Shown: positions 43,916 through 52,996, counted from the stretch's first letter. The stretch: 57,124 bases of DNA from DASWED01 sp036394995 (GCA_036394995.1 DASWED010000099.1:1-57124), one strand, 5' to 3'. The notes: generated from the letters alone by a model not told the origin. Numbers and translations are program-made.

Positions 43916-45435
43916 GCCACCGTCACCGCCTCGACCACCTCGGGCGCCCCGGCGCCGGCCGCCGGCGCGGCGCCGACCGCGGGGAGCAGCGCCGACGCCT
44001 TCGCCTCGGTCTCGCGGAGCTCCCGTTCCGGGTCGGAGTCGTACACGATGCCCGCGCCTGCCTGGACGTGGGCCATCCCGTCCTGGAGCACGGCCGTCCG
44101 GATCGTGATGCAGACGTCGAGGTCGCCGGCGAACGTGAGGTACCCCACCGCCCCGGCGTAGGGCCCCCGCGGCGTGGGCTCCTCCTCCGCGATGATCTCC
44201 ATGGCCCGGCGCTTCGGCGCCCCGGTCACCGTCCCCGCCGGGAACGTGGCGGCGAGCGCGTCGAGCGGCGTGAGGCCGTCGCGGAGGTCGCCCTCGACGG
44301 TCGAGACGATGTGCATGACCCGGCTGAACCGTTCGACTGTCATCAGCTCGGTCGGGCGAACGGTACCCGGCGCGCACACGCGCCCGAGGTCGTTGCGTGC
44401 CAGATCGACCAGCATGGCGTGCTCGGCCCGCTCCTTCGGGTCGGCCAGCAGCTCGGCCTCCAGCCGCGAGTCCTCCTCCGGATCGGCGCCCCGGCGGCGG
44501 GTCCCGGCGATGGGCCGGGTCATGACCCGCCGCCCCTCCACCCGCACCAGGGGCTCGGGTGAGGACCCGGCCAGCTCCAGGCCGTCGGGCATCCGCAGGA
44601 AGAACATGTACGGCGACGGGTTCGCCACCCGCAGCCGGCGGTACACGTCCAGGCCGCCGCCGCGGGCCGGGACCGACAGCCGCCGCGACAGCACGACCTG
44701 GAAGATGTCCCCGGCCAGGATGTGCTCGCGGGCCCGGGACACGGCCTCCCGAAACTCGTGCTCCGCCACGCTCGCTGCGCTCTCTCCTGCGCCGAAGGCC
44801 TCAGGCGGATCGATCCCCGACGGCGCCAGCGCCGGCGCCCGCGACACGCGTTCGGCAAGATCCTCCAGCGCGGCAACGCCCGCCCGGTACTCGCCGGGCC
44901 GGACGTGTGCCACCAGCGCCATGCGCTGCCGCCAGTGGTCGAACACCACCGCCCGGTCGATCACCAGGAACCGTACGGGCGGACACCCGGGGTCGCCCGG
45001 CGGATGGGGATGGCCGTCGAGCAGCTCGGCGGCCTCGTACGCCAAGTACCCGACCAGGCCGCCCGTCACCGGCGGCAGCTCCGCGGGGTGCGGGGCCGAG
45101 AGCGCGGCCGCCAGCTCCTTCAGCGCCGGCACCACCGGGCCGCCGATCTCGGTTCCCTCCAGCGGCAGGTCCCGCACGGCCCGCTCCACCCGGACGCCCT
45201 CCGCGTCCGCCGTCACCACCGCGGCGGGATCCCCCGCCACGAACGAGTACCGGCCCCACCGTTCGGACCGCTCCACGCTCTCCAACAGTGCGCCGGGCCC
45301 GTCGCCGGCCAGGGCCGGGAACACACCGACCGGGGTCGAGACGTCACCCAGGAGCTCGGCCCACACCGGCGCCAGGGCATGCCCGGCGGCGAGCGCGGCG
45401 AACTCCTCCTCGGTGGGCTGGATCCTCAGCTCCAT
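43912..45435 (-). CDS. trpE: Anthranilate synthase component I
   Basis: This 507-residue chorismate-binding enzyme makes anthranilate with TrpG. The C-terminal catalytic domain shows GDIFQVVLSRRLS, NPSPYMFFLRMPDG, MTRPIAGTRRRGADPEED, VDLARNDLGRVC and FPAGTVTGAPKRRAMEII. The N-terminal domain has the S-rich tryptophan-binding element (LLESVERSERWGRYSF). GGAAGGGG precedes the ATG. A Trp-rich leader peptide and an attenuator lie directly upstream, which supports trpE rather than pabB. Confidence 0.93.
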   Translation of the reverse strand: MELRIQPTEEEFAALAAGHALAPVWAELLGDVSTPVGVFPALAGDGPGALLESVERSERWGRYSFVAGDPAAVVTADAEGVRVERAVRDLPLEGTEIGGPVVPALKELAAALSAPHPAELPPVTGGLVGYLAYEAAELLDGHPHPPGDPGCPPVRFLVIDRAVVFDHWRQRMALVAHVRPGEYRAGVAALEDLAERVSRAPALAPSGIDPPEAFGAGESAASVAEHEFREAVSRAREHILAGDIFQVVLSRRLSVPARGGGLDVYRRLRVANPSPYMFFLRMPDGLELAGSSPEPLVRVEGRRVMTRPIAGTRRRGADPEEDSRLEAELLADPKERAEHAMLVDLARNDLGRVCAPGTVRPTELMTVERFSRVMHIVSTVEGDLRDGLTPLDALAATFPAGTVTGAPKRRAMEIIAEEEPTPRGPYAGAVGYLTFAGDLDVCITIRTAVLQDGMAHVQAGAGIVYDSDPERELRETEAKASALLPAVGAAPAAGAGAPEVVEAVTVA

Positions 45436-45493
45436 CGTTCGATACCCCTTCCGTCCGGGCCTCGGGCCTCTCGGTTCGCCGGATACCCGGGGA

Positions 45494-45530
45494 ATGCAGA
45501 AGGCCCCGGGTCTCCCGAACCCGGGGCCTT
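45494..45530 (-). terminator. trp attenuator terminator
   Basis: On the minus strand AAGGCCCCGGGT (45530-45519) pairs perfectly with ACCCGGGGCCTT (45511-45500) over a 7-nt loop, then CTGCATT follows. The U-tract is weak but the stem is very strong. Its 5' arm and loop (45524-45512) can instead pair with 45580-45567, codons 14-17 of the leader ORF. Confidence 0.8.
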
Positions 45531-45549
45531 GCGGCTGCTGGTCTGGCGA

Positions 45550-45618
45550 TCAGAAGCGCGGCGGCGCCGGGCTCGGGGAGCCCCACGACCAGCGCCAGGT
45601 GCCGTGCATGCCGCGCAT
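45550..45618 (-). CDS. trpL: Trp leader peptide
   Basis: A 22-codon ORF begins MRGMHGTWRWSWG, giving Trp at codons 8, 10 and 12, then a Pro/Ser/Ala-rich end and TGA. An in-frame ATG three codons in is an alternative start. The first ATG is only 9 nt after the -10 box. Stalling at the Trp codons leaves codons 14-17 free for the antiterminator. Confidence 0.85.
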   Translation of the reverse strand: MRGMHGTWRWSWGSPSPAPPRF

Positions 45619-45627
45619 GTGCGGGGA

Positions 45628-45656
45628 ATTGTGTTCCCCGAAAGGCCCTCCGTCAA
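45628..45656 (-). promoter_or_regulatory. Promoter of trpL-trpE-trpG
   Basis: On the minus strand TTGACG (45656-45651) and CACAAT (45633-45628) are 17 nt apart. The start is predicted near 45621, essentially at the leader ATG. Confidence 0.65.
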
Positions 45657-45740
45657 TCGGTCGAACGTCGCCCACATGAGGAATCCCCGCGCCGCAGGCG
45701 CGTGCCGCTCCCCGCGCGGGCCTGGGAAAGTGACCGGACC

Positions 45741-46604
45741 ATGGACGTCACGATCGGTTATCAGGGCGAGCCGGGGGCCTACTCGGAGGAGGCCGCGGCG
45801 GTGCTGTTCCCGGGCGCCGGCCTCCGGCCGTATCGCACCCTCCGCCACGTGTTCGAGGACGCCGAGCGTGGTGAGCTCCGGGCCGCCGTGGTCCCCGTGG
45901 AGAACTCCCAGGCCGGGTCCATCAACGAGACGTACGACCTTCTCGGCCGGGGCGGGGTCCACATCGTGGCGGAAGCCGTGATCCGGGTGGACCATGCCTT
46001 GCTGGCCCTGCCCGGGACGCGCCTCGGCGACCTCCGGCGGATCTCGTCGCACCCCGCGGCCCTCGCGCAGTGCCAGGAGTTCCTCGCGACCCTGGAGGCC
46101 GAGGTCGTCCCCGTGTACGACACCGCCGGCGCGGCCAAGCGGATCGCGGCCGAACGGAGGGCCGGCGAGGCCGCGGTCGCGTCGGAGCGGGCGGCCGAGG
46201 TCTACGGCCTGGAGGTCCTGGCCCGTCGGATCCAGGACGACGCGGACAACTTCACCCGGTTCGCCGCCGTGGCCGCCGACCCCGAGCCCCTCGGCCCGCC
46301 GGACAAGACCTCCCTCGTCCTGGTCACCGACCACCGGCCCGGCGCGCTGTACCACGCGCTCCGTCCGTTCGCCGAGCGGGGGGTCAACCTGGTGAAGCTG
46401 GAGTCGCGGCCGTCCGGTTCGGGCCCCTGGAAGTACCGTTTCTATCTCGACGTCGAGGCCGGGCCCGCCGACCCGGACTTCCGGGCCGCGCTGGAGGACC
46501 TCCGGGGCGAGGCAGCCGAGGTCCAGGTCCTGGGGTCCTACCCCCGGTGGCGCGAGGCCGTCGGCGCGGAGGGCAGTGTGCAGGAGAGGGTGGCCAGCCA
46601 GTGA
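45741..46604 (+). CDS. pheA: Prephenate dehydratase
   Basis: This 287-residue enzyme converts prephenate to phenylpyruvate. It has the catalytic TRF motif in DNFTRFAAVAAD and the opening IGYQGEPGAYSEEAA. VPVENSQAGSINETYDLL is also typical. A C-terminal ACT domain (about residues 195-275) has the ESRP element for phenylalanine binding (KLESRPSGSGPWKYRFYLD). There is no chorismate mutase domain. It is divergent from the trp leader and leads into hisC with a 4-nt overlap. Confidence 0.93.
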   Translation: MDVTIGYQGEPGAYSEEAAAVLFPGAGLRPYRTLRHVFEDAERGELRAAVVPVENSQAGSINETYDLLGRGGVHIVAEAVIRVDHALLALPGTRLGDLRRISSHPAALAQCQEFLATLEAEVVPVYDTAGAAKRIAAERRAGEAAVASERAAEVYGLEVLARRIQDDADNFTRFAAVAADPEPLGPPDKTSLVLVTDHRPGALYHALRPFAERGVNLVKLESRPSGSGPWKYRFYLDVEAGPADPDFRAALEDLRGEAAEVQVLGSYPRWREAVGAEGSVQERVASQ

Positions 46605-47719
46605 GCGACCGAATCGAACAGCCCGCGATCAAGGGGCCCAGACCGGGGCTCCGTCAGGCCGAGCCGTACCGCTCGCCCCAGCGGCCGGTCGAGGTCCGCC
46701 TGAACACGAACGAGTGCCCGTACCCGCTGCCGGATGCGTTCGTCCGGGACCTCCAGGCCACCGTGGCGGCGGCCTCGCTCAATCGGTACCCCGACTGGGA
46801 GGCGGTAGAGCTCCGCACGATGCTGGCCGAACGAACGGGCTGGCCGGTCGACGGGCTGGTTCTGGCGAACGGATCGAACGAGGTCATCCAGCAGCTGGTG
46901 CTGGCCTACGGCGGCCCCGGCCGGCGCGCGTTGACGTTCGAGCCAACCTATCCGCTGTACTCGCGCTTGGCGTGGGTGGGGAACACGGACGTCGTGCACG
47001 TCCCGGTGGAGCCGCCGTTCGCCATCACGGCCGACCACGTGGAGCAGGCGGTCGCGGCGGATCCGGACCTGGTGTTCGTGTGCTCGCCGAACAACCCCAC
47101 GGGGAACGCCCAGCCGCCCGAGGTGGTGGAGGCGCTGGCCGGATCGGGTGCCCTGGTGGTGGTGGACGAGGCGTACATCGAGTTCGGCGGGAAATCATCG
47201 GCGGCCGTGGCCGAACGGCACCCGAACGTGGCGGTCCTGCGCACCTTCTCGAAGGCGTTCGCGCTGGCCGGCGCCCGCCTGGGGTACGGGATGGTGTCCG
47301 AGGACGTGGCCGGGGACATTCGACGGGTCCGGCTGCCGTACCACGTGTCCTCGCTGACCCAGGCCGCGGGGCTGGCCGCGCTGCGGCACTACGGGGAGGC
47401 CATGGAGATCCTCGACGCGGTCCGCCACCAGCGGGACCGCCTGTACGAGACGCTCTCCGCCATGCCGGGCCTGGAGGTGTTCCCGTCCGATGCGAACTTC
47501 GTCCTGTTCCGGACGCCGCTTCCGCCGGCGCTCGTGTGGGAGGCCCTGCTGGACCACGGGGTGCTGATCCGCGACCTGTCGATGGTGGTGCCGGGGTCGC
47601 TGCGGGTGACCGCGGGGACCCCCGAGGAGGTCGACCGGTTCCTGGCGGCGTTCGAGGAGGTCCTGCGGACGGTGGAGCCGGAGCCGGCGGGCGACCCCAA
47701 CGCTGCGGAATCGTGGTGA
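46601..47719 (+). CDS. hisC: Histidinol-phosphate aminotransferase
   Basis: This 372-residue PLP aminotransferase makes histidinol phosphate. It has LNTNECPYPLP, NGSNEVIQQLVLAYGG, CSPNNPTGN, VVDEAYIEFGG and Lys218 in RTFSKAFALAGARLGYG. The position right after pheA suggests it may also act on aromatic keto acids. The GTG start overlaps pheA. The next gene begins 7 nt after its stop. Confidence 0.92.
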   Translation: MSDRIEQPAIKGPRPGLRQAEPYRSPQRPVEVRLNTNECPYPLPDAFVRDLQATVAAASLNRYPDWEAVELRTMLAERTGWPVDGLVLANGSNEVIQQLVLAYGGPGRRALTFEPTYPLYSRLAWVGNTDVVHVPVEPPFAITADHVEQAVAADPDLVFVCSPNNPTGNAQPPEVVEALAGSGALVVVDEAYIEFGGKSSAAVAERHPNVAVLRTFSKAFALAGARLGYGMVSEDVAGDIRRVRLPYHVSSLTQAAGLAALRHYGEAMEILDAVRHQRDRLYETLSAMPGLEVFPSDANFVLFRTPLPPALVWEALLDHGVLIRDLSMVVPGSLRVTAGTPEEVDRFLAAFEEVLRTVEPEPAGDPNAAESW

Positions 47720-47726
47720 GCATTCC

Positions 47727-48317
47727 GTGAGCGAGGAGCGCCGGGCGGAGGTCGAACGGACCACGAAGGAGACGTCGGTCCGGGTGTCGCTGGGCCTGGA
47801 CGGGCCGGGTGGCGCGAAGGTCGACACCGGGATCCCGTTCTTCGACCACATGCTGTCCCAGCTGGGGACCCACGCGGGGTTCGACTTGGAGGTCCACGCC
47901 CGGGGGGACCTGGAGGTGGACGCGCACCACACGGTGGAGGACGTCGGCCTGGCCCTGGGGCAGGCGTTCGCGGAGGCACTGGGCGGGAAGGCCGGGATCC
48001 GGCGGTTCGCGTCGATCTCGGTGCCGCTGGACGAGGCCTTGGTGGAGGTGGCCCTGGACCTGTCCGGGCGGCCGTTCGTCGTGCACGAGGCGCCGGTGCC
48101 GGCCGAGATGATCGGGACGTACGACCCCGGGCTGACCGAGGACTTCGTGAGGGCATTCGCCACGGAGGCCGGGATCACGCTCCACGTCCGGCTGGTGGCC
48201 GGGCGGAGCCCGCACCACATCGTGGAGGCGGAGTTCAAGGCCCTGGCCCGGGCCCTCGGCGACGCCACGCGCGTGACCGGCGGCGCCGAGGCGCCGTCGA
48301 CGAAGGGGATGCTGTAG
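47727..48317 (+). CDS. hisB: Imidazoleglycerol-phosphate dehydratase
   Basis: This 196-residue metal-dependent dehydratase has the three hallmark blocks FFDHMLSQLGTHAGFDL, DAHHTVEDVGLALGQA and SPHHIVEAEFKALARAL. It is the single-domain form without the phosphatase module found in E. coli, so histidinol phosphatase must be encoded elsewhere. It starts at GTG. Confidence 0.94.
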   Translation: MSEERRAEVERTTKETSVRVSLGLDGPGGAKVDTGIPFFDHMLSQLGTHAGFDLEVHARGDLEVDAHHTVEDVGLALGQAFAEALGGKAGIRRFASISVPLDEALVEVALDLSGRPFVVHEAPVPAEMIGTYDPGLTEDFVRAFATEAGITLHVRLVAGRSPHHIVEAEFKALARALGDATRVTGGAEAPSTKGML

Positions 48318-48321
48318 GTCG

Positions 48322-48933
48322 ATGGGCGAGATCGCGATCCTCGACTACGGGATGGGCAACCTCCGGTCGGTGAGCCGGGCCGTGCAGCGGGTCGGCGGCC
48401 ACGCGCGGGTCACGTCCGAGCCGGACGACGCCGCCCGGGCGGACGCCGTGATCGTGCCGGGGGTCGGGGCGTTCGGGGCGTGCATGCGGGGCCTGGAGCA
48501 GACCGGTCTCGACGCGGTGGTCCGGGAGTTCGCTCAGAGCGACCGACCGGTGCTCGGCGTCTGCCTGGGCATGCAGGTCCTGTTCGAATCGAGCGAGGAG
48601 GATCCGGACCCGGGGCTGGGGGTCCTGGAGGGCGCGGTCCGGCGCCTGCAGGACGGGCCGGGCGTGAAGGTCCCGCACATGGGGTGGAACGAGGTCCGGT
48701 GGGTCGCGGACCACCCGCTCACCCGGGGGATCCCCAGCGGGACGCGGTTCTACTTCGTGCACTCCTACGCGCCGGACCCGATCCCGGGGGTCACCGTGGG
48801 CGTCACCGAGCACGGCCGCGAGTTCACCGCCGCGATCGCGCGGGGGAACGTGTTCGCCACGCAGTTCCACCCCGAGCGCTCCGGCGAGGCCGGCCTCGCG
48901 CTCTACGAGGCGTTCGTGAAGGAGATCTCGTGA
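48322..48933 (+). CDS. hisH: Imidazole glycerol phosphate synthase glutaminase subunit
   Basis: This 203-residue glutamine amidotransferase opens ILDYGMGNLRSVSRAV. The nucleophile is in LGVCLGMQVLF and the catalytic His-Glu in QFHPERSG. It works with HisF. It starts 4 nt after the hisB stop and overlaps hisA by 4 nt. Confidence 0.94.
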   Translation: MGEIAILDYGMGNLRSVSRAVQRVGGHARVTSEPDDAARADAVIVPGVGAFGACMRGLEQTGLDAVVREFAQSDRPVLGVCLGMQVLFESSEEDPDPGLGVLEGAVRRLQDGPGVKVPHMGWNEVRWVADHPLTRGIPSGTRFYFVHSYAPDPIPGVTVGVTEHGREFTAAIARGNVFATQFHPERSGEAGLALYEAFVKEIS

Positions 48934-49643
48934 TCGTCATCCCCGCCATCGACCTTCGCGGTGGGCGGTGTGTGCGGCTGCTCAGAGGCGACCCGAACGA
49001 GCAGGTCGTGTACGGCGACGATCCGGTGTCGGTGGCGCAGCGGTTCGCCGACGCGGGGGCGCGGATGCTCCACGTGGTGGACCTCGACGCGGCCCTCGAG
49101 GACGGCGACAACCGCGGGACGTTGCTCTCCATCTGCGAGTCCGTGTCGATCCCGGTGCAGACCGGCGGGGGACTGCACGACATGCAGGCCGTCGACCGGG
49201 TCCTGGCCATGGGGGCCGCCCGCGCGGTGCTGGGGACGGCTGCCGCCCGCCATCCGGACCTGGTCCGGCGGGCGGCGGAGCGGCACGGAGACCGGATCGT
49301 GGTGGCCGTCGACACCCGGGACGGGCGGGTGATGATCCGGGGCTGGCGCGACGCCGCCGGCCCTGTCGAACGGTTCCTGCCGGCGCTGGACTCGGCCGGT
49401 GCGCCAAGGTTCATGGTGACCTCGATCGGCGCGGACGGGACCATGGAGGGACCGGATCTCGACCTGTACCGCCGGGCGATGGACCTCACCTCGAAGCCGG
49501 TGATCGCCTCGGGCGGTGTGACCACCGTGGACGACCTCCGGGCCCTGGACCTGATGGGCGTGGAGGGCGCGGTGGTGGGCAAGGCCCTGTACGAGGGGAC
49601 GCTGGTCCTGGAGGACGCGCTTGCCGTGGAGGAGGTCACGTGA
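48930..49643 (+). CDS. hisA: ProFAR isomerase (HisA)
   Basis: This 237-residue beta/alpha barrel isomerises ProFAR. The N-terminal catalytic aspartate is in IPAIDLRGGRCVRL and the second in VAVDTRDGR. VQTGGGLHDM and IASGGVTTVDDL are the phosphate-binding loops. In Actinobacteria lacking trpF, HisA can be the bifunctional PriA; no trpF is in this window, so that activity is possible but not shown. The GTG start overlaps hisH. Confidence 0.92.
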   Translation: MIVIPAIDLRGGRCVRLLRGDPNEQVVYGDDPVSVAQRFADAGARMLHVVDLDAALEDGDNRGTLLSICESVSIPVQTGGGLHDMQAVDRVLAMGAARAVLGTAAARHPDLVRRAAERHGDRIVVAVDTRDGRVMIRGWRDAAGPVERFLPALDSAGAPRFMVTSIGADGTMEGPDLDLYRRAMDLTSKPVIASGGVTTVDDLRALDLMGVEGAVVGKALYEGTLVLEDALAVEEVT

Positions 49644-50413
49644 CGCTGGCCCGGCGACTCATCCCGTGCCTGGACGTCGACGCCGGCCGGGTGGTGAAGG
49701 GGACCCGTTTCGTGGACCTCCGCGACGCCGGCGACCCCGCCGAGCTGGCGGCCCGCTACGACCGAGAGGGGGCGGACGAGCTGGTGTTCCTCGACATCAC
49801 GGCCACGGTGGAGGGCCGCGATGCGATGCGGGACGTCGTGACGCGAACCGCCGAGGAGGTGTTCATCCCGCTCACGGTCGGCGGCGGCGTCCGGAGCGAG
49901 GACGACGTCCGGCGGCACCTGCTGGCGGGGGCCGACAAGGTCTCGGTGAACTCGGCGGCGGTGCGCGACCCGGACATGCTCCAGCGGTGCGCGGAGCGGT
50001 TCGGGACGCAGTGCATGGTGATCGCGATCGACGCGCGTCGCCCCGGGAACGGTGGGGGTTCCTGGGAGGTCGTGGTCGACGCGGGGCGCACCAGCACCGA
50101 GCTCGATGCCGTGGAGTGGGCGGTCGAGGCGACGGAGCGCCGGGGGGCCGGCGAGGTCCTGCTGACGTCGATGGACCGCGACGGCACCGGCGAGGGCTAC
50201 GACCTGGAGCTGCTCCGGGCCGTGAGCGATGCGGTGAAGGTCCCGGTGGTGGCGAGCGGCGGGGCGGGACGGCTGGAACACTTCGCCGAGGCGCTCACCG
50301 TGGGTGGCGCCGAGGCCGTCCTGGCGGCATCACGGTTCCACTTCGGCGAGCTCACGCTGGCCCAAGTGAAGTCCTACCTGTCCGAGCAGGGCATCCCGGT
50401 TCGGATGGCGTGA
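49640..50413 (+). CDS. hisF: Imidazole glycerol phosphate synthase cyclase subunit
   Basis: This 257-residue barrel opens with LARRLIPCLDVDAGRVVKG. It has VGGGVRSEDDVRRHLLAGADKVSVNSAA and LLTSMDRDGTGEGYDLELLR, which hold the two catalytic aspartates. It makes IGP and AICAR with HisH. The GTG start overlaps hisA by 4 nt. Confidence 0.95.
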   Translation: MTLARRLIPCLDVDAGRVVKGTRFVDLRDAGDPAELAARYDREGADELVFLDITATVEGRDAMRDVVTRTAEEVFIPLTVGGGVRSEDDVRRHLLAGADKVSVNSAAVRDPDMLQRCAERFGTQCMVIAIDARRPGNGGGSWEVVVDAGRTSTELDAVEWAVEATERRGAGEVLLTSMDRDGTGEGYDLELLRAVSDAVKVPVVASGGAGRLEHFAEALTVGGAEAVLAASRFHFGELTLAQVKSYLSEQGIPVRMA

Positions 50414-50414
50414 C

Positions 50415-50777
50415 GTGGACGTCCCCCGACCGCCCGGTGAGGACGAACGCGAGCCGGTCGCGCTGGCCGACCTGAAGTTCGACGAGCGGGGATTGATCCC
50501 GGCGGTGGTCCAGGACGCGGACTCCGGCGAGGTCCTGATGGTGGCCTGGATGAACCTGGAAGCGGTCCAGCGAACCGTGCGCGACGGACGGACCTGGTTC
50601 TACAGCCGTTCACGCAGGGAGCTCTGGCCGAAGGGGGAGACCTCCGGCCATGTCCAGCACGTCGACGAGATCAAGATCGACTGCGACGCCGACACGGTCC
50701 TCGTGAAGGTCCACCAGGTGGGCGCGGCCTGCCACACCGGCGAACACTCCTGCTTCCACCGCGGCATCGCCCGGTAG
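50415..50777 (+). CDS. hisI: Phosphoribosyl-AMP cyclohydrolase
   Basis: This 120-residue enzyme opens the adenine ring of PR-AMP. The metal-binding blocks are IDCDADTVLVKVHQVGAACHTGEHSCFHR, and WFYSRSRRELWPKGETSGH is diagnostic. It is not fused to the HisE pyrophosphohydrolase, and no hisE is in the window. The GTG start lies 1 nt after hisF. Confidence 0.94.
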   Translation: MDVPRPPGEDEREPVALADLKFDERGLIPAVVQDADSGEVLMVAWMNLEAVQRTVRDGRTWFYSRSRRELWPKGETSGHVQHVDEIKIDCDADTVLVKVHQVGAACHTGEHSCFHRGIAR

Positions 50778-50789
50778 TCTCAGGTCACC

Positions 50790-51665
50790 ATGCTGAAGTT
50801 CGTCATTCCGAAGGGGTCGTTGGAGGAGCAGACGCTTCTGCTGCTCGAACGGGCCGATCTGCGGGTGCGGCGGGGGTCGAGCCGCGACTACCACGGGCGG
50901 ATCGAGGACGAGCGGATCGAGCGGGTGTCGCTGCTGCGGCCGCAGGAGATCCCGCGGCTGGTGGAGGACGGGTTCTTCGACCTCGGGATCACCGGGCGGG
51001 ACTGGGTGGTCGAGACCGGGGCCGACGTCGAGGTGCTGGCGCGGCTGGAGTACGCGAAGAGCGGCGCGGGGGTGGTCAAGGTCGTGCTCGCCGTGCCGCA
51101 GTCGCACCCCGCGGACAAGGGGGCCGAGATGCCCCCGGGCTCCCGGATCTCCACGGAGTACCCGAACCTCACGAAGCGGCACTTCGAGGAGCTCGGGATC
51201 CCGGTGAAGGTCCTGACCTCCTACGGGGCCACCGAGGCCAAGGTGCCGGACATCGTCGATGCCATCGTGGACGTCACCGAGACCGGGAGCACGCTTCGGG
51301 CCCACGGCATGAAGATCATCGACACCCTGCTGGAGTCAGAGGTCCTCCTGATCGCCGGCCGGGAGGCCGCGGCCGACCCCGAGAGGCGCCGGGCCATGGA
51401 CGACATCACCACGCTGATCATGGGGGCCCTTCGGGCGGAGGGCCGGGTGCTGATCAAGCTGAACGTGGCCGCCGCCCAGCTGGAGTCCGTGCTGGGGGTC
51501 CTGCCGGCCATGAAGTCGCCGACCGTCTCGCCGCTGGCCGGCGAGGGGGCGTACGCGATCGAGACCGTCGTGGAGAAGGCGTACGTGAACACCCTCATCC
51601 CGCTCCTGAAGGCCCACGGCGCCTCGGACATCCTGGAGCTCCCGATCTCGAAGATCGTGCCGTAG
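50790..51665 (+). CDS. hisG: ATP phosphoribosyltransferase, long form
   Basis: This 291-residue enzyme carries out the first, committed step of histidine synthesis. The catalytic part contains VIPKGSLEEQTLLLLERADL, DLGITGRDWVVETGA and the PRPP loop IVDAIVDVTETGSTLRAHGM. The C-terminal HisG regulatory domain (from about residue 215) has SPTVSPLAGEGAYAIETVV. It is the hexameric form with direct histidine feedback, so no HisZ partner is needed. Confidence 0.94.
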   Translation: MLKFVIPKGSLEEQTLLLLERADLRVRRGSSRDYHGRIEDERIERVSLLRPQEIPRLVEDGFFDLGITGRDWVVETGADVEVLARLEYAKSGAGVVKVVLAVPQSHPADKGAEMPPGSRISTEYPNLTKRHFEELGIPVKVLTSYGATEAKVPDIVDAIVDVTETGSTLRAHGMKIIDTLLESEVLLIAGREAAADPERRRAMDDITTLIMGALRAEGRVLIKLNVAAAQLESVLGVLPAMKSPTVSPLAGEGAYAIETVVEKAYVNTLIPLLKAHGASDILELPISKIVP

Positions 51666-51667
51666 CC

Positions 51668-52996
51668 GTGGCGCCGCCCGACGATCCCTACGCCGACCGC
51701 GAAAGGACGCCCGAGGCGTTCGGCGGACCCGGCGCGCTCGGCCCGCTCGAGCGGATCCTCCCGCCGAGCGCCACCGTCGAGAGCAGCCGGCTGGTCATCG
51801 CCGACTGCGACGCCGTGGAGCTGGCCGAACGGTTCGGCACGCCGCTGTACGTCTACGACGAGGACTCCCTCCGGTACGAGTGCCGGGAGCTGGCCGAGGC
51901 CATGCTCGGCGCGCCGGATGGCTCCCGCGGCCTGATCGCCATCAAGGCGTTCCCGTCCGTGGCCATGGCCGCGATCGCCCGCGAGGCCGGGCTGGGGATC
52001 CTGTGCTCCACCGGCGGGGAGCACGCGGTGGCCACCGCGGCCGCCGTGGAACCCGAGCACCTCGTGCTCCACGGCAACAACAAGTCAGAGGACGAGCTCC
52101 GCCTGGCGGTGAGCCGATTGGTCGTCGACAGCTTCGACGAGATCGATCGCATCGAACGATTCGGCGTCGCGGCCGACGTCTGGATCCGCGTCACGCCGGG
52201 CGTGGAGGCCGGATGGCACGAGTTCATCCGAACGGGCGGCGTGGACTCGAAGTTCGGGATCGCCGCCCCCCGCGTGGTGGAAGCGGCGAAGCGGCTTGCC
52301 GCCCTCCCGGGCGTCACCGTCCGCGGCCTCCACGCGCACGTCGGCTCCCAGCTGCTCGGCGAGGACGAGACCGGGCTCCGGGAGGTCATGGTCCCGATGC
52401 TCCGCCAGACCGAGGAGGCTCTCGGGACGCCCGTGCGCGAGCTCGACCTCGGCGGCGGCATGGGCATCGCGTACACGGTCGGTGACCCCGATCCGCTCTC
52501 GCCGGCCGACACGGCCCGCAAGCTCCTCGAGGGGTGGCCGGCCGACGTCGCGCTCACCCTGGAGCCCGGCCGGGCCCTGGTCGGCCGGGCCGGCATCTCG
52601 CTCCACCGCATCGGCACCGTGAAGGAGATCGAGGGCGTCCGGACCTACGTGGCCGTGGACGGCGGCATGTCCGACAACATCCGCACCGCCCTGTACGGCG
52701 CGCAGTACGAGTTCCTCCTGGCGAACCGCGCCGACCACCCGGGTTCGACCCCCGTCCGGATCGTGGGCAAGCACTGCGAGTCCGGCGACGTGCTGGCGTT
52801 CGAGGCCCGGCTGCCCGAGGGGGTTCGGCCCGGGGAGGTCCTGGTCACGGCCGCCACCGGTGCCTACTGCTACGCGATGTCCAGCAACTACAACGTGGTC
52901 CCCCGCCCCGCCGTGGTCCTGTGCCGCGACGGCGTGGCCCGAGAGGTCATCCGCCGCGAGACCACCGAGGACCTGCTCCGGCTCCAGCAGCCCTGA
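51668..52996 (+). CDS. lysA: Diaminopimelate decarboxylase
   Basis: This 442-residue fold-III PLP decarboxylase forms lysine. Lys93 is in LIAIKAFPSVAMAAI, VDSKFGI and LHAHVGSQL follow, and the C-terminal block GKHCESGDVLAFEARLP holds the partner-subunit cysteine. The PLP block reads AIKAF rather than the more usual AVKAN. The GTG start is 2 nt after hisG, so lysA is the distal gene of the his operon. Related ornithine/arginine decarboxylases of this fold are less likely. Confidence 0.87.
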   Translation: MAPPDDPYADRERTPEAFGGPGALGPLERILPPSATVESSRLVIADCDAVELAERFGTPLYVYDEDSLRYECRELAEAMLGAPDGSRGLIAIKAFPSVAMAAIAREAGLGILCSTGGEHAVATAAAVEPEHLVLHGNNKSEDELRLAVSRLVVDSFDEIDRIERFGVAADVWIRVTPGVEAGWHEFIRTGGVDSKFGIAAPRVVEAAKRLAALPGVTVRGLHAHVGSQLLGEDETGLREVMVPMLRQTEEALGTPVRELDLGGGMGIAYTVGDPDPLSPADTARKLLEGWPADVALTLEPGRALVGRAGISLHRIGTVKEIEGVRTYVAVDGGMSDNIRTALYGAQYEFLLANRADHPGSTPVRIVGKHCESGDVLAFEARLPEGVRPGEVLVTAATGAYCYAMSSNYNVVPRPAVVLCRDGVAREVIRRETTEDLLRLQQP

